From the NCBI GenBank assembly GCA_002747255.1, contig PDUC01000041.1:1-64000 (forward strand): a stretch of 64,000 nucleotides of DNA, in the 5' to 3' direction. The stretch's first letter is position 1; every line of letters begins with the position of its first letter. Made by a program: the position numbers and the translations under genes. This DNA comes from Acidobacteriota bacterium (GTDB lineage Bacteria; Acidobacteriota; Holophagae; Acanthopleuribacterales; Acanthopleuribacteraceae). Of this stretch, positions 35,867 to 46,518 are shown piece by piece. The notes under the pieces are model-generated. The model worked only from the letters and a program-made list of their open reading frames with translations, did no database searches and was not told where the DNA came from.

Positions 35867-35910
35867 ATTGAGAGTCCGAACGTCAGGATGCCTACGCAAA
35901 GGAAAAACAA

Positions 35911-36513
35911 ATGAGTAAACTATCGGGAAACAAGTTCACAGGTGATCCGCAAAATATTATTGCTGTAGGTGTGATTGTCATCAGTTTGTGCGCGTTGATT
36001 GTCTCTGTCATCCAAACCAGCCTTTTACACGAGGAACGGGAGATGATGAGAGAGTACTCAAGAGCCTCTGTCTGGCCTCATTTAGAGTTTGACACCTTAC
36101 AAGGTCAAAACAAAGAAAACGGCAAGCTCAATCGCCTGCAGATTTTGCTGACCAACAGAGGTGTGGGACCGGCAATCATTACCGATGTAAGAGTATCTTA
36201 TCAAGATTCGGTGGCAAATAATTGGTGGCACCTATTTGATATAATGGAAATTCCCGATACCATTGAAAAATATATTGGCAATATTACCTTTAACAACAGG
36301 GTTATTAAAATAGGAGAAACAATCAAGGTATTGGATTTAGATAATAACCTTCCCCTTGCAAATGCGTTTGCAGAAAAACTGAAACAAAAAGGCCGTTTTT
36401 CCATAGAAATATACTATAAATCGATTTATGGAGAGCAGTGGAAAAATCACAACGGCACCATCACCAAGTTAGAAAATTTTAAGGGTTTACCAAAAGAGGA
36501 ACAGTTTTACTGA
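35911..36513 (+). CDS. Membrane-anchored protein of unknown function
   Basis: No family recognised. The 200 residues begin with a short cytosolic tail, one membrane helix (about 15-38, IIAVGVIVISLCALIVSVI) and then a soluble, probably beta-rich domain with LQILLTNRGVGPAIITDVRV. It follows pyrF by 44 bases and has AAAGGA upstream of its ATG. The base composition is visibly AT-richer than neighbouring genes, which may mean recent acquisition. Similar N-anchored proteins are often of unknown role. Confidence 0.65.
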   Translation: MSKLSGNKFTGDPQNIIAVGVIVISLCALIVSVIQTSLLHEEREMMREYSRASVWPHLEFDTLQGQNKENGKLNRLQILLTNRGVGPAIITDVRVSYQDSVANNWWHLFDIMEIPDTIEKYIGNITFNNRVIKIGETIKVLDLDNNLPLANAFAEKLKQKGRFSIEIYYKSIYGEQWKNHNGTITKLENFKGLPKEEQFY

Positions 36514-36815
36514 GGCATTCAATTGATGTGGACGAACAGAAAAACAACATGAACACTCGTCTCTTCAGGACTTTAGAGGGCAAACGCATGCTTTAACTTT
36601 TTGTGCTTTTTTTTCGACACCCATTTTTCGTCCTCAGCTTCCGGTTATACGCTCTCAAAAAAGACTGAAAACTCCCTATAAACCGGGCATAACACGCAAT
36701 CTTTTGTAAAAGAATTCACAAGAAAGTGAAAAGCATAAGCCCGATGCATATTGTATCTTGCTTATTTAATTACTTTTATGACTCTGTTTACTTCAAGGGA
36801 GCCCGTTTGAGGTCA

Positions 36816-36884
36816 TTGAAAATGCATTGCCTTTCGGGCTAAAATAACGACATTGTTGAGAGATAGTCCAAATGAGTTCTCAAC
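36816..36884 (+). promoter_or_regulatory. Promoter and leader hairpin of the methylmalonyl-CoA mutase operon
   Basis: TTGAAA (36816-36821) and TAAAAT (36840-36845) are 18 bases apart, predicting a start near 36852. The transcript would open with a hairpin formed by GTTGAGA (36855-36861) and TCTCAAC (36878-36884). No cobalamin riboswitch was recognised. The remainder of the 385-base gap before it (from 36514) shows no gene. Confidence 0.55.
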
Positions 36885-36898
36885 CACTGGGGTAAAAA

Positions 36899-39037
36899 AT
36901 GACAGAAAAAAAAGCGGTTTTTTTTGAAGAGTTTCCTCTTGTAAGTTACGAGGAATGGAAACAGGAAGTTGAACGTCTTTTAAGGGGCGCTCCCTTTGAG
37001 AAGAAGATGTATACCAAGACGCATGAGGGAATCACACTCAAGCCCGTTTACATGAGGGAAGACTTAGACAATCTCAGTCACCATGAAACCATGCCGGGCT
37101 TTGCACCTTTTGTGAGAGGCACAAAACTGTTTTCTTATGGCGATTCGAAGTGGCTGGTCAATCAGGAAATACAGGTACCCGATTGTGAAAGTTTCAACGA
37201 AGCACTTATCCACGATTTGAATCGCGGTCTGCAAGCCATCCACCTTCCCCTGGACCTCGCTTCCAGGAACGGCCAAGATCCCGATCGTGCCCCTGAAGGT
37301 ACCGTGGGTAAACAAGGTGTTTCCATCGCCTCACTGAGTGGCTTCAGCAGAGCCTTTAAAGACGTCATACCCGAACAATTACCTGTATTTATTGGAACAG
37401 GAACAGCCGGGCTTGCCTATTTGGGCATGTTAGTCGCCTGGAACCGCAAAGAGGGAGCCAGGATCGATACCCTGAAGGGAGCCATTAAATTCGATCCTAT
37501 CAGTGAGTGGGTCAAACAGGGAGAGTTAAGAGCCTCTCTGGCAACCATTCTGGATGAGATGGCATTGGCCGTATCCTGGTGCCGAAAGAACACACCCGAT
37601 TTTGGTGCCATATGGGTATCAGGGGAAACATTTGCCAATGCCGGAGCCGACGCGATCAGTGAAGTTGCCTTTAACATGGCAGCCGCACTGGAGTACATTC
37701 GCCAAATGGAAGAACGCGGTTTAAAGATTGAAGATATTTTACCTCACCTGCGTTTCAGTTACTCTTTAGGCACGAACTTCTTCATGGAAGTCTCAAAACT
37801 GAGAGCCGCACGCATGGTTTGGGATCGCATACTCGAAAGTGCCGATGTTCCCGAAGAACAGCGTTTCTACTGGGCTCACGCGGAAACAGCTCATTCAACC
37901 ATGACCGAGCTGGACCCCTACGTCAACATGCTGCGCACCACAACCGAGGCGTTCTCGGGAATCGTTGGCGGAACAGACAGCTTATATGTCAAGCCATTCA
38001 ATGCCAGCAAGGGTATTGATGACAGTTTCTCCAGGCGAATTGCCCGCAACATTCAGTACATTTTAAGAGAAGAGGCTCACCTCGATAAAATCCTGGATCC
38101 TGCTGGTGGAAGCTGGTACGTGGAATCGCTAACCGAAGAAATCGCTGAACGAGCCTGGCGTCTTCTCCAGGAGGTTGAGAGCAAGGGCGGCATGATTCAG
38201 GCTCTTAAAGAGGGCTTCATTCAAGCTACCTGTGAAGAGCGCTATCAACAAAGGAAAAAGGCACTTGCTTCCCGCAGAGATGTTCTCGTGGGTGTGAACC
38301 AGTACCCCAATTCCACTGAAACCCGGCTTGAGGATCCCTCTTTTGATTACGAGGAATTCCAGAAAAAACGCGGTCGAGCTCTGCAAAACCTCAGAACCCA
38401 TTCGGAACATCAACAGGAAATTCGCGTACTTCAAAAGCTGGAGAAACTGCTCCATTCCACTGCTGAAGAAAAGATGGAGTGCATCATCGAGGCGGTTGCT
38501 CACGGTGCAACGACAGGAGAAGTCTATCGCACCCTGCGTCCCAAAAAGAAAGTCCATGAAGCCATCACGCCCATAGAGTCCCATCGTGTTTCTGAAGCAT
38601 TTGAAACCCTGAGGTACTCGGTGGAAGACGCCATTGCTCAAGGACGCAACCTCTCTGTTTTCACGGCAACCATCGGCCCCGCAGGAAAGTACATGCCAAG
38701 ACTGGACTTTGCCGCTTCTTTCTTTGAAGTAGCGGGCTTTAAGGTGATCCGTACCATGGGGCATGACAATGCCGAGGCGGCAGCTCAAAAGGCTCTTGAG
38801 AGCGAGGCTCCCATTGTGGTTATTTGCGGTCTCGATCCGGTTTACAATACCGAACTTATTCCTGAGATCAAGCGGCTAAAAGCGGCTGACAAGAAAGTCT
38901 TCCTGGCAGGGTTCCCCGCCGATGAAGAACTCAGGAACGAGCTCCTGGCAGCTGGTCTGGATCAATTCTTTCACATCAAAACAAATGCTTATGATTTCCT
39001 CAATCAACTGGCAACCGACCTGGAGGTGTCCCAATGA
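36899..39037 (+). CDS. mutA: Methylmalonyl-CoA mutase small (beta) subunit
   Basis: Non-catalytic partner of the B12-dependent mutase interconverting methylmalonyl-CoA and succinyl-CoA. The 712 residues have the mutase barrel domain followed by a cobalamin-fold domain at about 595-700, but that domain lacks the DxHxxG cobalamin-His motif, as in all small subunits. The TIM-barrel part shows [12 protein letters not shown] and [19 protein letters not shown] precedes the ATG; the TGA overlaps the large-subunit ATG. First gene of mutA-mutB-meaB. Confidence 0.92.
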   Translation: MTEKKAVFFEEFPLVSYEEWKQEVERLLRGAPFEKKMYTKTHEGITLKPVYMREDLDNLSHHETMPGFAPFVRGTKLFSYGDSKWLVNQEIQVPDCESFNEALIHDLNRGLQAIHLPLDLASRNGQDPDRAPEGTVGKQGVSIASLSGFSRAFKDVIPEQLPVFIGTGTAGLAYLGMLVAWNRKEGARIDTLKGAIKFDPISEWVKQGELRASLATILDEMALAVSWCRKNTPDFGAIWVSGETFANAGADAISEVAFNMAAALEYIRQMEERGLKIEDILPHLRFSYSLGTNFFMEVSKLRAARMVWDRILESADVPEEQRFYWAHAETAHSTMTELDPYVNMLRTTTEAFSGIVGGTDSLYVKPFNASKGIDDSFSRRIARNIQYILREEAHLDKILDPAGGSWYVESLTEEIAERAWRLLQEVESKGGMIQALKEGFIQATCEERYQQRKKALASRRDVLVGVNQYPNSTETRLEDPSFDYEEFQKKRGRALQNLRTHSEHQQEIRVLQKLEKLLHSTAEEKMECIIEAVAHGATTGEVYRTLRPKKKVHEAITPIESHRVSEAFETLRYSVEDAIAQGRNLSVFTATIGPAGKYMPRLDFAASFFEVAGFKVIRTMGHDNAEAAAQKALESEAPIVVICGLDPVYNTELIPEIKRLKAADKKVFLAGFPADEELRNELLAAGLDQFFHIKTNAYDFLNQLATDLEVSQ

Positions 39038-41196
39038 GCCGAATCCCCAATCTATCCAACATCGAGTTCAAAAAAGAACATCAAAAAGTCGACTACAAAA
39101 CATGGTGCAAAAAAGTAAAAGAGCAAACCGGACAGGATGTTGAAGACCTGCTTTGGAAAACCATGGAGCAAATCGATGTGAAACCGACCTATGGCATGGA
39201 AGATCTGGTCGGCTCCGAACACCTGGATTTTCGCGCTGGTAAACCGCCATTCCTGAGAGGTCCCTACGCCACAATGTACGTCACGCGACCTTGGACGGTT
39301 CGCCAATATGCGGGTTTCTCAACGGCTGAAGAATCCAACGCTTTTTACCGCAGAAACCTGGCGGCAGGACAAAAAGGTCTCTCGGTCGCATTCGATTTGG
39401 CCACACACCGCGGGTACGATTCAGACCATCCCCGAGTTGTTGGTGACGTAGGTAAAGCGGGTGTTGCTATTGACTCCATCCTCGACATGGAAACCCTCTT
39501 CGACAAAATCCCGCTGGATAAAATGTCTGTTTCCATGACTATGAACGGTGCTGTCTTGCCGGTTCTGGCGTTCTACATTGTCGCCGGATTGGAACAGGGC
39601 GCAAAAATGGAACAACTCTCCGGTACCATTCAAAACGATATCCTGAAAGAGTACATGGTTCGAAACACCTACATCTACAAACCCGCCGGTTCCATGCGAA
39701 TTATTGGCGATATTATCGCCTTTACCTCGCAGAACATGCCGAAGTTCAACAGTATCTCCATTTCCGGCTATCACATGCAGGAAGCGGGAGCAACAGCCGA
39801 CCTGGAAATGGCCTACACATTGGCTGACGGTTTGGAGTACGTTCGCACAGGTCTTAAATCCGGACTGACCATTGACCAGTTCGCGCCACGCCTGTCCTTC
39901 TTCTGGGCTATTGGTATGAACTACTTCATGGAAGTCGCCAAGATGCGGGCCGCAAGAATGATTTGGGCGAAAATGATGAAGCAATTCGACCCCAAAAACC
40001 CCAAATCAATGATGCTGCGAACCCACTCCCAAACTTCGGGCTGGAGTTTAACCGAGCAGGATCCCTTTAACAACGTCGCGCGTACTTGTATCGAGGCCAT
40101 GGGAGCGGCCTTGGGTCATACTCAGTCACTGCACACCAACGCCCTTGATGAAGCGATTGCACTTCCCACCGATTTCAGTGCGCGCATTGCCCGTAACACA
40201 CAGCTTTACCTTCAAGATGAAACCAAGATCTGCAAGGTCATCGATCCCTGGGGCGGTTCTTACTATGTTGAAGCGCTCACTCGCAGCCTGGTCAAAAAAG
40301 CCTGGGCCCATATCGAAGAAGTTGAACAGCATGGCGGCATGTCCAAAGCCATTGAGTCCGGTCTCCCCAAGTTGCGCATTGAAGAGGCGGCCGCGCGTCG
40401 TCAGGCTCGCATCGACAGTGCCAGTGAATCCATTATGGGTGTCAACAAGTTCCGCCTTGAAAAAGAAGAGGCCATTGACATTCTTGAAGTAGACAACAAA
40501 GTCGTTCGTCAGGAGCAGATCGCCAAACTGGAATACCTGAAAAGCAACCGTTCGGAAGACGCTGTGCGTGAAGCCCTCGATGCGCTGACCAAAGCCGCAG
40601 AAAGCGGAGAAGGCAACTTGCTGGATCTTTCCGTTAAAGCGGCAAAAGTACGCGCCACTTTGGGTGAAATCAGCTACGCCATAGAGAAAATTTACGGTCG
40701 GCACCATGCCATTCCCAAAACGATTAGCGGCGTTTACTCCAGTGAATACAAGGAGAACAAGGAAATCGATGAAGTGAGAAAACTGACGGATGACTTTGCC
40801 AAGGCAGAAGGTCGAAGGCCCAGAATCCTGATCGCGAAAATGGGTCAGGACGGTCACGATCGCGGCGCCAAAGTCGTTGCGACAGCTTACGCTGATCTCG
40901 GTTTTGATGTGGACGTGGGTCCTCTTTTCCAGACACCGGAAGAAACAGCCCGCATGGCGGTTGAGAACGATGTCCACATTGTCGGCATGAGCTCACTGGC
41001 AGCCGGTCACAAAACGCTTCTACCGCAACTGGTGGAAGAACTGAAGAAACTCGGTCGTGAGGATATTCTCGTTGTTGTCGGTGGTGTGATTCCCGCCCAG
41101 GACTACGATTTTCTCTACCAACACGGTGCGGCAGCGATCTTTGGGCCGGGTACGGTCATTCCCCACGCAGCAAAGAAAATTCTGGAACAGCTGTAA
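39034..41196 (+). CDS. mutB: Methylmalonyl-CoA mutase large (alpha) subunit
   Basis: Catalytic B12-binding subunit. The C-terminal cobalamin domain has [12 protein letters not shown] with the axial ligand His608, and the barrel shows [35 protein letters not shown] and [11 protein letters not shown]. The 720 residues are typical. It starts inside the preceding stop (ATGA) after GGAGGTG. Together with the small subunit and MeaB it forms propionyl/methylmalonyl metabolism; the epimerase is not in the window. Confidence 0.97.
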   Translation: MSRIPNLSNIEFKKEHQKVDYKTWCKKVKEQTGQDVEDLLWKTMEQIDVKPTYGMEDLVGSEHLDFRAGKPPFLRGPYATMYVTRPWTVRQYAGFSTAEESNAFYRRNLAAGQKGLSVAFDLATHRGYDSDHPRVVGDVGKAGVAIDSILDMETLFDKIPLDKMSVSMTMNGAVLPVLAFYIVAGLEQGAKMEQLSGTIQNDILKEYMVRNTYIYKPAGSMRIIGDIIAFTSQNMPKFNSISISGYHMQEAGATADLEMAYTLADGLEYVRTGLKSGLTIDQFAPRLSFFWAIGMNYFMEVAKMRAARMIWAKMMKQFDPKNPKSMMLRTHSQTSGWSLTEQDPFNNVARTCIEAMGAALGHTQSLHTNALDEAIALPTDFSARIARNTQLYLQDETKICKVIDPWGGSYYVEALTRSLVKKAWAHIEEVEQHGGMSKAIESGLPKLRIEEAAARRQARIDSASESIMGVNKFRLEKEEAIDILEVDNKVVRQEQIAKLEYLKSNRSEDAVREALDALTKAAESGEGNLLDLSVKAAKVRATLGEISYAIEKIYGRHHAIPKTISGVYSSEYKENKEIDEVRKLTDDFAKAEGRRPRILIAKMGQDGHDRGAKVVATAYADLGFDVDVGPLFQTPEETARMAVENDVHIVGMSSLAAGHKTLLPQLVEELKKLGREDILVVVGGVIPAQDYDFLYQHGAAAIFGPGTVIPHAAKKILEQL

Positions 41197-41268
41197 TTTC
41201 TGGAGAGAACACCAGAAAAGGGTTGGGTTCCCGTAAGACTCAGCCCTCTGTCTCAGCGAGGAGCAGTC

Positions 41269-42417
41269 ATGAGTCGAACTCCAAAGAAACAGGATTCAAC
41301 ACCCAGCAACCGATCCAATAGTGAATTCGCAAGTCAGAAGTACGATTTTAAATCCGCACTCCATGTCCTCGATGGTGTGGATCGACCCAAAGCGGCTTCT
41401 GTTGTGAAAAAAAGGGAGCGAAGACGGCGACCCCAGCTTTCAAAACGCGACTACGTAGAGGGTATTCTCTCCGGTAACCTCACAGGGCTCAGTCGAGCTA
41501 TTACGTTAATTGAATCCAACGCCAGAAAACACCAAGAATTGGCACAGCAAGTTCTCTCCGACATACTGCCTAAAACAGGCAACACCATTCGCTTAGGTGT
41601 TTCTGGTGTTCCTGGCGCTGGTAAAAGCACACTCATTGAAGCCCTGGGTCTTCATCTCATCAGAAAGGGTTTAAAAGTTGCCGTCCTGGCAGTCGATCCA
41701 TCCAGTACCGTCACAAAGGGCTCCATTCTCGGCGACAAGACCCGCATGGAACAGCTCTCAAGAGAACCCAACGCATTTATTCGGCCCTCAGCCACGGGTG
41801 GCACGCTGGGAGGCGTTGCGCGAAAAACAAGAGAGACCATGCTGCTCTTTGAGGCTGCCGGCTATGATGTCATCATTGTCGAGACCGTAGGAGTTGGACA
41901 AAGTGAAATTACCGTTCGATCCATGGTCGACTTCTTCCTGCTTGTCCTCATTTCAGGAGCTGGAGACGAACTACAGGGCATCAAGAAAGGGGTCATAGAA
42001 ATTGCCGACGCCATTCTCATCAACAAAGCGGATGGAGACAATCTGGTTGCTGCCCGCTTGGCTCGGGCTGAATACGAAAACGCGCTCCACTATCTGGCTC
42101 CCGCGACAAAAGGCTGGAAAACCCACGCTCACCTGGCTTCGGCTCTTGAACAAACGGGTATCGATGATTTATGGAAGGTGGTTCTCAAGTACAAAGAGGT
42201 GACGGGAAAATCAGGTGAGTTTGAACGCCGCAGGCAACAGCAAATCAAAGCCTGGCTGCATCATCTTTTGGAAGAAAGAATCCTTCACATGTTTTATGAA
42301 GACCCCCATGTCATTCAAATTCTCCCAAAAATTGAAGAAGATGTCATGTCTGGCAAGACGCCGTCAACCAGCGCTGCCTGGTCTGTTTTAGATGCGTATT
42401 TATCGTCAAAGAGCTGA
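41269..42417 (+). CDS. meaB: MeaB-type GTPase chaperone of methylmalonyl-CoA mutase
   Basis: G3E-family GTPase that loads and protects adenosylcobalamin in the mutase. Walker A GVPGAGKST is at 113-121, followed by LAVDPSST, DKTRMEQLS, ETVGVGQSE and NKADGDN. At 382 residues it is about 50 longer than usual; the extra is an N-terminal, Lys/Arg-rich and probably disordered segment (RERRRRPQLSKR around 49-60). GAGGAG is six bases before the ATG. It lies 72 bases after mutB and is likely on the same transcript. Confidence 0.93.
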   Translation: MSRTPKKQDSTPSNRSNSEFASQKYDFKSALHVLDGVDRPKAASVVKKRERRRRPQLSKRDYVEGILSGNLTGLSRAITLIESNARKHQELAQQVLSDILPKTGNTIRLGVSGVPGAGKSTLIEALGLHLIRKGLKVAVLAVDPSSTVTKGSILGDKTRMEQLSREPNAFIRPSATGGTLGGVARKTRETMLLFEAAGYDVIIVETVGVGQSEITVRSMVDFFLLVLISGAGDELQGIKKGVIEIADAILINKADGDNLVAARLARAEYENALHYLAPATKGWKTHAHLASALEQTGIDDLWKVVLKYKEVTGKSGEFERRRQQQIKAWLHHLLEERILHMFYEDPHVIQILPKIEEDVMSGKTPSTSAAWSVLDAYLSSKS

Positions 42418-42587
42418 TTTTTTAAGTTTCTTCCGTGTTAGAGTCATTGTCATTACCTGACTTTATACGGGTCTTCCGGCTTGAACAACCAGGGGTTTCC
42501 GTAAACTCATCGCCATTATCGGATCTGGATTTTACCCTGGAGGCACTGCACATTAAGCGCAATTTAAATTCCAATTTAATCTATTGA

Positions 42588-42662
42588 TTGCCAAATTCTG
42601 TTTTTACGCTATATTTTATATTGAGACCTCGTTAAGAGAACATTACGCTTAACAGGGTCTCA
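42588..42662 (+). promoter_or_regulatory. Promoter and 5' hairpin before the 102-residue protein gene
   Basis: TTGCCA (42588-42593) and TATATT (42610-42615) are 16 bases apart, predicting a start near 42622. There begins a long imperfect hairpin with 15-base arms (42622-42636 and 42648-42662; 13 of 15 pair) around an 11-base loop. No T run follows, so it is a leader structure and not a terminator. Confidence 0.5.
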
Positions 42663-42687
42663 AAAACAGTGTAGATGGAGGGATGAT

Positions 42688-42996
42688 TTGAAAAAAGTAG
42701 AGGTTACAATTACAGTAAAAGAACAAGTGATGTGGATCAGCCCCTGTTTGCTGGAGTTGAATGCCCGCAAAGACGAAGGCATCGAGGTTGAGTTCATTTT
42801 GGAAAATGCCGAGGTAGCCGTTGTCCAATTTCTGGATGATGACAGCCCCTTCCAAGAGTCTTCATTCGAATTAAAAGAAGGCAAATCCATAGCCAGGAAA
42901 GTCAACGTTGGCAGCGTCAGTAAAAGTTTTGCTTACACAGTAAAAACCAATCCCAAAGGTGGAGGAAGTATCATCGTTCATCCTGGTAACGGTTAA
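42688..42996 (+). CDS. Small protein of unknown function
   Basis: A 102-residue protein starting at TTG with GGAGG five bases upstream. No signal peptide is visible. It is Glu/Asp- and Lys-rich with short alternating strands (VEVTITVKEQVMW, IEVEFILENAEVAVVQFL, FAYTVKTNPKGG), suggesting a small beta-sandwich. No family recognised; a cupredoxin-like or immunoglobulin-like fold is a guess. It has its own promoter and leader hairpin and faces the 3' end of the convergent kinase gene. Confidence 0.6.
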   Translation: MKKVEVTITVKEQVMWISPCLLELNARKDEGIEVEFILENAEVAVVQFLDDDSPFQESSFELKEGKSIARKVNVGSVSKSFAYTVKTNPKGGGSIIVHPGNG

Positions 42997-43046
42997 ATAG
43001 CATCTCGAAAAATGCAGTGACTCATATCGCACGGCAACTTTTCGGA

Positions 43047-46000
43047 TTAAAGATTTTGCACTATCTTCTTGAATGAACGCGTGTCCTTTATTTTATTTAA
43101 AAGACACTTGATGTGAATTTTTGAGAGTGGTTGCTCCTCAAATATCTTTCTCAATTCATCTTCTACTTGATCCCGTGTTTGCTTTTTTGAATAAAACAAA
43201 AGGAGTGACTTCAAGATCGAGGCATTGGTGTGAACAGGATTGATGTCCAGAGCTTGTTCAGTAGATTGCAGGGCAAGCTCCAGTTTTTCTTCATCCCGGT
43301 CCTGGTTAAAATGTTCAAAAGCGAGAATTCTGGCCTTTAGGTAATGCGTTTCCGCTTCAGCCGCATTGATCCGAACGGATTTGCTGAGAGAGCGCTTTGC
43401 GGCAGCAAGAGGCTTCCCATAGGGTTCACTTTTTTTCCAAAGTGTTTCAGTCTGAATGAATTTCATTTTACCGTCAATGAGATGGACCCAGTAGTCATTC
43501 GGATTGACTTCCAGTGCCTGATGTAACAGGTCTTCGGCTTTCGATAGGGCACGAGTGTTGTCGATGTTATTTTCCAACTCATATTGCGCTTGAATAAGGT
43601 ACGCGTCAGCAAAGTGCGCAAGGCAATAGCCATCTTTTGGATTCATAGCGTATGCTTGTTCGTACACGGCATAAGCCTGTTTTAAGGCTTTTTCAGGATC
43701 GAAACCCGCCGTGTATTGATATTGAGCCTGTATCCAGTAACACTCAGCGAGGTTGATAAAGGTATCTGGATTGTCTTTTTTAATTTCAATAGAGTGCTTG
43801 TAGGAGGAAATGGCTTCTTTCAACGTGTTCCAGGGAGAGCGTCCTTTTTCTTTTTCATAGGTGCCGATGAGTAAAAAGGTGGTTCCTACACCATCGTATA
43901 AAGGTGCGAAATCATCTTTTAATTCAATTCCTTTGTAGTAGGCATCAGCAGCTTTCCGCAGGGTAGGCGTTGGATCCATTCCGCTTTTCATTTCGTATTC
44001 TGCCAAAACCCAGGAGGTCTCTCCCAAGTTGTTGTAACTGGCCATATAATTGGGATTCAGCTCAATGGCTTTTTGATACACCGCTATGGCCCTATGAAGA
44101 CCAGGCTTAGGGTCTTTTCCTTTAAACCCTTCATAACGAGCAAGATAGAAATAAGCAATACCCAAATTAACACTTGTTTCAACAACATCCGGATGGCTCT
44201 GATGGATTGATTCCAGATTGTTGATTGCTTCTGTAAATTCATGGGTGGGATCGACTCCCTTTTGCATTTTCAGGAACCCAATATGGAGAAACCCCGTTGA
44301 CACCTTTTGTCTGTCTATGCTTTTTTTACACAACTCTTCTGCCTTTTTCAGGTGATATTCCGCAGCTGCCATGTACTTTGCTTCTGCTTTTCCTCTTACC
44401 ATATGGTGCTTATAGAGAGCTCTGTACAGGTCATTCGCTTTCATGTGAATTGAAAAAGAGCTTTCCTGTTTGGCCAGGATCTTTTCAAACAAACTTAAAG
44501 ACGTGTTCCAGTATGGCAGTGGATCGTTTCCTTTTTGGCTTTCCTTCTCTCCTTTGATGTAGAAAAAAGTAGCTTTATGAAGATAGAGATCTGGATTATC
44601 CGGACTGAGCTTCAGAGCTCTTTCCACGGACGCGATCCCTTTTTCAAAAACACGGTCAAAATCGCCCTTTTTACCGACGAATATATCGGACAAATCAGTG
44701 GAATACAGCTCTATGAGGCGGGTAGCACTATCGAGATTGCTCCGTGCCAGATTGGCACTGTCGGTGTAGAGTTGTTCGGCGAGTTCAAAAAGCCGGGTCT
44801 GTTCATCGTAGTTTCCCGTGTGGCCTCTTTCAATGCCTTTGGTTTTGTAGATATCTCCCTCAAGAATCAACGCCTCGTGCATCCAGTTCAGGCGATGATA
44901 GGCAGAACGCGTTTTTTGAAGAGCCATGTCATAGTCCTTTTGATAATAGGCAAGTTGTGCTTCCAGATACTCAGGAGCCACAATAGAAAGACCCTGTGCT
45001 TGCTTCAAGAACTGAGCTGCCGGTTTCAAGAACTCATTTTCAATTTCACTTTCTCTTATACGTCTGAGAGATAAATCTTCAATGGAGTTCAGTTCAGACT
45101 GCGCACGCTGATAAAAAACGCCTAGAACCTGACCCAAAGCATAGGCCACCCGGGGATCCTGATAGTCGCTATTCCAGGCTAACTCCAGGTGTTCCCTGGC
45201 CTTTTCGTATAACTTAAGCGCCATGTAACCCTTGCCCAGCGCATAGTTTCCAGGTCCTTTTCCCGTGGACCCCATTTCTCTCATCATGGCTCGAATGTCT
45301 TCCATGAGCCTCTCGATCTTGATGTAATCGTTCTCTACAGGGTGGACAGGCAACATTTGGGAAAGCCGCAGAACACCGTCCATTCCCTCTACTTTTTCAC
45401 TAACTGCCTGGATCATGGTTTCTCGTTGACCCGCTCTCCATTGTGTATAGATTCCCCAGCTAAAGGAAGCGAGTATCAGAGCTGCAGCAACCAGAACAAG
45501 ACTGAAAGCGAGTCTGTGTTTCTTCATTTTTATTTTCAAATGATATATCAGCGAAAGGGGACGGGCCTGAATGGGTTCACCATCGAGGTAGCGATTGATA
45601 TCTTGTGCCAGCTCCAAGGCTGAGCCGTAGCGGTCCTTTTGTTCTTTCATCATGCACTTCATGGTAATACTCTGCACATCAAAAGGGATTTCCGGTTTGA
45701 GTTTGACCATTTCAGTCGGCATTTCGTGTTGCACGGTCTGGAACAGTTGGAAAAAGGATTTATTGGCAAAAGGCTCTTCACCCGAAATAATTTCATACAG
45801 AGAAGCTCCCAAGCCATAAACATCGGTTCGGCGATCGAGATACCTGTCACCGCGGGCTTGTTCTGGCGCCATGTACATAGGCGTTCCAACGAACATACCT
45901 GTCTGGGTCATTCCTGTTTCATCAACCTCTTTAACCAAACCAAAATCCATGACATAAGGATGCCAGTTACCACTGTCCCTGAGTTCTACCATGATGTTAT

Positions 46001-46451
46001 CGGGCTTGACATCCCGGTGAATCAAACCCTTGCGATGGGCTTCGTGTAACCCTAAAGCGGCGTCTCTTACGACGATCAATTTCTCTTCTAAAGTCATCCT
46101 CTGAGCCGCTTCATGTAAAGCAGGCCCTTTGATGTACTGCATGGCAATGTAGTGATGACCTTCCACTTCACCAACCTCATAGACTTTACAAACACACTCG
46201 TGCTCAATCTGAGCTTGGGCGACGGCTTCTTTTTTAAAGCGAGGCAGTTCTTGAAGATTGCCGTAAGACAGGAATTTGATTGCCACTTTTCGATCCAGGG
46301 TCTTGTCTCTGGCCAAAAAAACCACGCCCATATTGCCCTCTCCGAGAAAGGAGATGAGTTCGTATTGATTCCATGCCTTTACCGGAAAATCAGGTATATG
46401 CTGATTCCTTGAAGATGAAATGGATGTTAAGGGTCGATCATTCCCGGACAT
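43047..46451 (-). CDS. Membrane Ser/Thr protein kinase with TPR domain
   Basis: A 1134-residue kinase: catalytic domain at about 27-290 with GEGNMGVVF (Gly-rich loop), Lys59 in VAIKF, HRDVKPDN at 145-152, DFG at 169-171 and MAPEQ; one membrane helix at about 313-334; then some 800 residues of TPR-like repeats that would lie outside the membrane. All catalytic residues are intact, so it should be active. This PknB-like plan with a TPR region is common in Acidobacteria, Planctomycetes and Myxobacteria. GAGGAG precedes the ATG. Partner and substrates are unknown. Confidence 0.9.
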   Translation of the reverse strand: MSGNDRPLTSISSSRNQHIPDFPVKAWNQYELISFLGEGNMGVVFLARDKTLDRKVAIKFLSYGNLQELPRFKKEAVAQAQIEHECVCKVYEVGEVEGHHYIAMQYIKGPALHEAAQRMTLEEKLIVVRDAALGLHEAHRKGLIHRDVKPDNIMVELRDSGNWHPYVMDFGLVKEVDETGMTQTGMFVGTPMYMAPEQARGDRYLDRRTDVYGLGASLYEIISGEEPFANKSFFQLFQTVQHEMPTEMVKLKPEIPFDVQSITMKCMMKEQKDRYGSALELAQDINRYLDGEPIQARPLSLIYHLKIKMKKHRLAFSLVLVAAALILASFSWGIYTQWRAGQRETMIQAVSEKVEGMDGVLRLSQMLPVHPVENDYIKIERLMEDIRAMMREMGSTGKGPGNYALGKGYMALKLYEKAREHLELAWNSDYQDPRVAYALGQVLGVFYQRAQSELNSIEDLSLRRIRESEIENEFLKPAAQFLKQAQGLSIVAPEYLEAQLAYYQKDYDMALQKTRSAYHRLNWMHEALILEGDIYKTKGIERGHTGNYDEQTRLFELAEQLYTDSANLARSNLDSATRLIELYSTDLSDIFVGKKGDFDRVFEKGIASVERALKLSPDNPDLYLHKATFFYIKGEKESQKGNDPLPYWNTSLSLFEKILAKQESSFSIHMKANDLYRALYKHHMVRGKAEAKYMAAAEYHLKKAEELCKKSIDRQKVSTGFLHIGFLKMQKGVDPTHEFTEAINNLESIHQSHPDVVETSVNLGIAYFYLARYEGFKGKDPKPGLHRAIAVYQKAIELNPNYMASYNNLGETSWVLAEYEMKSGMDPTPTLRKAADAYYKGIELKDDFAPLYDGVGTTFLLIGTYEKEKGRSPWNTLKEAISSYKHSIEIKKDNPDTFINLAECYWIQAQYQYTAGFDPEKALKQAYAVYEQAYAMNPKDGYCLAHFADAYLIQAQYELENNIDNTRALSKAEDLLHQALEVNPNDYWVHLIDGKMKFIQTETLWKKSEPYGKPLAAAKRSLSKSVRINAAEAETHYLKARILAFEHFNQDRDEEKLELALQSTEQALDINPVHTNASILKSLLLFYSKKQTRDQVEDELRKIFEEQPLSKIHIKCLLNKIKDTRSFKKIVQNL

Positions 46452-46481
46452 GGGTTCTCCTCATGCGGTTTATCTGAAATT

Positions 46482-46518
46482 ATTATACCTGAATTGAAGA
46501 GAACATGTCTTCATGTTC
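46482..46518 (-). promoter_or_regulatory. Promoter region of the kinase gene with an inverted-repeat operator
   Basis: On the minus strand TATAAT (46482-46487) lies 30 bases before the kinase ATG. In place of a -35 box there is a perfect inverted repeat GAACATG-TCTT-CATGTTC (46501-46518) covering the expected -35 position. That suggests a regulator-controlled promoter. The rest of the divergent gap to 46740 shows no clear promoter for the transporter gene. Confidence 0.45.

Noticed and set aside
36514-36898. Cobalamin riboswitch upstream of the mutase operon
   Set aside because: No B12-box signature or matching fold could be recognised by eye; only a simple promoter and hairpin are visible.
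38129-40977. Several antisense open frames of 190-280 codons over the mutase genes
   Set aside because: They are mirror images of a strongly conserved operon and show no family motif.
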